Below, piece after piece: positions 61,629 through 64,000 of a DNA stretch of 64,000 nt. Where the stretch lies: the NCBI GenBank assembly GCA_033002965.1, contig JAURVB010013271.1:55930-119929 (forward strand), in the 5' to 3' direction. Source of the stretch: Piper betle. Its lineage: Eukaryota; Streptophyta; Magnoliopsida; Piperales; Piperaceae. Position numbers and translations under genes: made by a program. The notes under the pieces were generated by a model. The model was given only the letters and a program-made list of their open reading frames with translations, was not told the DNA's origin and ran no database searches. The first letter of the stretch is position 1; each line of letters opens with the position of its first letter.

Positions 61629-61690
61629 TGTGGATTGAGCCCACGACCTCTAGGACTTCTACTTAAATACCTACCATCTAAGTTACTTCA
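61625..61690 (-). repeat. tRNA-derived (SINE-like) segment
   Basis: Read on the minus strand, GTAACTTAGATGGTAGG resembles a tRNA A box and, about 40 nt later, GTGGGCTCAATCCAC resembles a B box (GGTTCGANTCC). The rest of a tRNA cannot be folded convincingly, so this is likely a SINE remnant at the end of the array. Confidence 0.4.
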
Positions 61691-61748
61691 CTACTTTGTT
61701 AGTATATTGTATATAAATAAATAAAACTAGTTATAATTAAACTTATTA

Positions 61749-61781
<33 letters not shown>
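61749..61781. repeat. (AT)n microsatellite
   Basis: About 33 bp of alternating AT. Confidence 0.85.
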
Positions 61782-61787
<6 letters not shown>

Positions 61788-61799
61788 GACTATATTATT

Positions 61800-61998
61800 A
61801 TATTATTTTATCGAGTCGAGTTTGAGTAGAGCCACGAGTCAATTTCGAGTCGAGTTCGAGTTATGACCGAGTTGACCTGAGTCGAACACTACCTTGCTCA
61901 AACTCGGCTCCGTATCTAAATGTTGAGTTTCGAATTGAGTCGAACCAAGCCTAACGCCAAATGTTCATGAGCTGGCTCACTCGATTAGCAGCCCTAAC
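61800..61998. mobile_element. Inverted end of the GCTGCTAA repeat
   Basis: GGCTCACTCGATTAGCAGCCCTA at 61974-61996 is the reverse complement of the TAGGGCTGCTAAACGAGTGAGCC that starts each array unit. The array plus this end therefore looks like one hAT-like MITE (TAGGGCTG... ends) whose left side was amplified in tandem. Confidence 0.6.
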
Positions 61999-62773
61999 AA
62001 TTGAGGAGAAGCTACATACACCTCTTCCCTAATTCATGTTAAATGTATAATTTTTAATGACACATGATAACTGCTAGGAATTTATATCATTTTATTTGTA
62101 TCCAAAATTTTTTGCTTATATTTCTCAAAACTCATATTATTTTTTTGTTGAAAACCACCCTAATTTAACCAAAATTTTATATAATACTGATCACAAGACA
62201 TATTTTTAATATTTATTAAAATATTCTATTCATAATTTTAAAATCTAGTTAAATCGATTTCAACCGCATTAAATCAAATATAACATAGTGACTTATATAT
62301 GGTGTTTTAAATTTTTTGTTAAATTTTGGTGGGGAATTGAAGCCGACTAAAGTCAAATAGAAGGGCCAAACTCATAGAAATATTACCCTAATATTTACAT
62401 TTTATGTCAATTATTATAAAATTATGTCATTTTTATGGTGAATTTTCAAAAATTTATTATTATATATGTGTTTAAATAACTTTTTATATTATTATATTTT
62501 GCTAAAACATGGTGTAATTTTGATTAGATAATCAACTAAACTCAATTTTAAATAACTTACAATGAAATTTGGTAATCGAAATATCGACCCAAACATGAGC
62601 ATAATACTTTGGACATTACATTTCAATTTGGGCTAGCATTTTGATTTGATTTGGTTATTAATTTTAACAACTAATGAAAGGGTGGAGATTAATAACTAAT
62701 CATTTTTTTAAAAGTAGTTAATCAAAGTTAAAAATTATAAACATATTTTCGCTAATATATTGATCTTACCCCA
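61999..62773. other. AT-rich intergenic sequence
   Basis: No gene. 62700-62770 shares an AT-rich motif with 51622-51760 and 51930-52060, possibly a dispersed AT-rich repeat. Confidence 0.4.
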
Positions 62774-63894
62774 TGTAACGACCCACCCGAACTGGACCGG
62801 GTGTTACTTAAAAATAAAGTTAATGTAAATGTAGCATTCCAGAACATGAATTTAAATACAACAATAAGTCTCGCAACATACAATATAAATCATAACAATA
62901 AATCATGTTCTCTAAAATATAAAATAACTGTCCCACAGTCTCGGACACTTTTCCCATAGCCATATTTATAACACAAGAGAATAATAAGGAAGTCCAAATT
63001 TTATTATCGATTCACCATACCTAGGTTGGTAAAAGAACCACAACCCACACTTCTATTCTTCAGTCCAATGCTGCTCACCTGCGGAGGCAATTCCGCAGTT
63101 AGTGATAAAACCACTAAGCCGCATAATTAAATGAAACAAGTCAATATAATCGCTATTATCATTTCACTCGTTGATGATTATTATTATTACTTAAGTCTTT
63201 AGTAATTATCTTCAGGTCATTCCTGAGATTAGTAATTTATCTCTCAGGTCATTCTAAGATTCTTAAAGTACGTCTCCCAAATCATTCTGAGATTAGGTGG
63301 TCTCCCAATTCATTTTGAGATTGGTCATGGTCTCCAGTTCAGTCTGAAATTAGAAATTGTCTCCAGCTTATTCAGAGATTAGGTGGTCTCCCAATTTATT
63401 TTGAGATTAGTCATGGACTCCCAATTCATTTTAAGATTAGAAATTGTCTCCCAGCTCATTCTGAGATTGGGTGGTCTCCCAATTCATTTTGAGATTAGTC
63501 ATGGTCTTCCAGTTTATTCTGAGATTAGAAATTGTCTCCAGCTCATTCTGAGATTAGGTGGTCCCCTAATTCATTTTGAGATTAGTCACGGTCTCCCAGT
63601 TCATTTTGAGATTAGTCATGGTCTCCCAGTTCATTTTGAGATTAGAAATTGTCTCCCAGCTCATTCTGAGATTAGGTGGTCTACCAATTCATTTTGGACG
63701 ATTTTAGATTAGGATTGTCTCCCAGCTCATTCTCCGAGATTAGAGTGGTCTCCTAATTCATTTTGAGATTAGTTATGGTCTCTAAGTTCATTCTGAGATT
63801 AGAATTATGTCCTAGCTCATTCTGAGATTAGTGCTGACTAAAGGCTGCTAGTTTGGAAAATACAATATTTTAAATAATTATACCGGACAATACA
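62774..63894 (-). mobile_element. Large LTR beginning TGTAACGACCCACCC
   Basis: Starts TGTAACGACCC at 62774, the same style as the family 2 LTR at 49159. It contains the minisatellite at 63225-63840 and is interrupted at 63895 by another LTR copy. Its far end is outside the window. Confidence 0.5.
63225..63840. repeat. Minisatellite, ~28-30-bp units
   Basis: About 20 units of the form TCTCCCAATTCATTTTGAGATT plus a variable end. Three end variants (AGTCATGG, AGAAATTG, AGGTGG) recur in order, so the array has a three-unit period of about 86 bp. The + frame at 63383-63712 is only a translation of this repeat. Confidence 0.85.
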
Positions 63895-64000
63895 TGTAAC
63901 ATTCCAAATCCGGTTCACACTCGTGAACCAAACTGGCATGTTACCAGCCCCGGTTGGGTTGGCTAACCCGAACCTAACTCATACGGATCCAATCTCGGCG
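63895..64000 (-). mobile_element. Large LTR of the copy A/B family (copy E, cut by window end)
   Basis: Begins TGTAACATTCCAAATCCGG and continues CACACTCGTGAACCAAACTGG, the reverse complement of the last ~110 bp of copy A (33740-33851). It is inserted in the LTR that begins at 62774. Confidence 0.75.

Noticed and set aside
63383..63712. 109-residue frame with repeats such as LPVHFEI
   Set aside because: It is only the translation of the minisatellite unit.
63225..63840. CRISPR-like array
   Set aside because: Units are contiguous with no unique spacers and are diverged; it is a plant minisatellite.

Overview
This is plant nuclear DNA, most likely from a flowering plant with a large, retrotransposon-rich genome. 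The evidence is genes split by GT-AG introns, plant-type protein families, L1-type LINEs with DUF4283, Ty1/copia and large-LTR elements, TRIM-like miniature retroelements and hAT-type MITEs. I cannot name the species. There are three host genes and almost everything else is transposon-derived. Layout: 168-~700 is a 3' LINE fragment (minus). 1417-2945 is a short non-autonomous LTR element (minus). ~2960-7700 is a decayed but nearly full L1-type LINE (minus). ~8565-10190 is LTR-like material. 11025-12538 holds the last three exons of a WD40-repeat gene (+). 13128-13969 is a MITE-like element carrying a piece of a large LTR. 14920-16920 is a scrambled repeat composite. 17119-28433 is an 11-exon multiple inositol polyphosphate phosphatase (MINPP/phytase-like) gene (+); its sixth intron carries a retrotransposon inside a retrotransposon (19602-26164). 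28434-53398 is gene-free and consists of nested LTR elements: a solo LTR at 30902-33851, and a stack at 34500-~45450 in which a large LTR is interrupted by a tandem TRIM array, that by another ~3.5 kb LTR, and that by a ~3.2 kb solo LTR. 53399-59919 is an intact-looking 10-exon gene (minus) for a protein with an N-terminal ubiquitin-like domain and C-terminal leucine-rich repeats. A ~2 kb tandem array of a 'GGGCTGCTAAACGAG' repeat starts about 60 bp upstream of its ATG. 62774-64000 is another large LTR with a minisatellite, interrupted by a further copy of the ~3 kb LTR family that runs off the window. The three host genes do not form a pathway. MINPP enzymes remove phosphates from inositol phosphates in secretory or extracellular compartments; the ubiquitin-like/LRR protein and the WD40 protein look like scaffold or adaptor proteins. 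Most of the interest lies in the transposon stratigraphy, where target-site duplications confirm several insertion steps; in a one-base frameshift in the phosphatase gene; in a short non-autonomous LTR family that keeps a related reading frame in two places; and in the repeat array occupying the promoter of the LRR gene. Exon borders were derived by hand from reading frame, GT-AG sites and family similarity; no alignment or transcript data were available.
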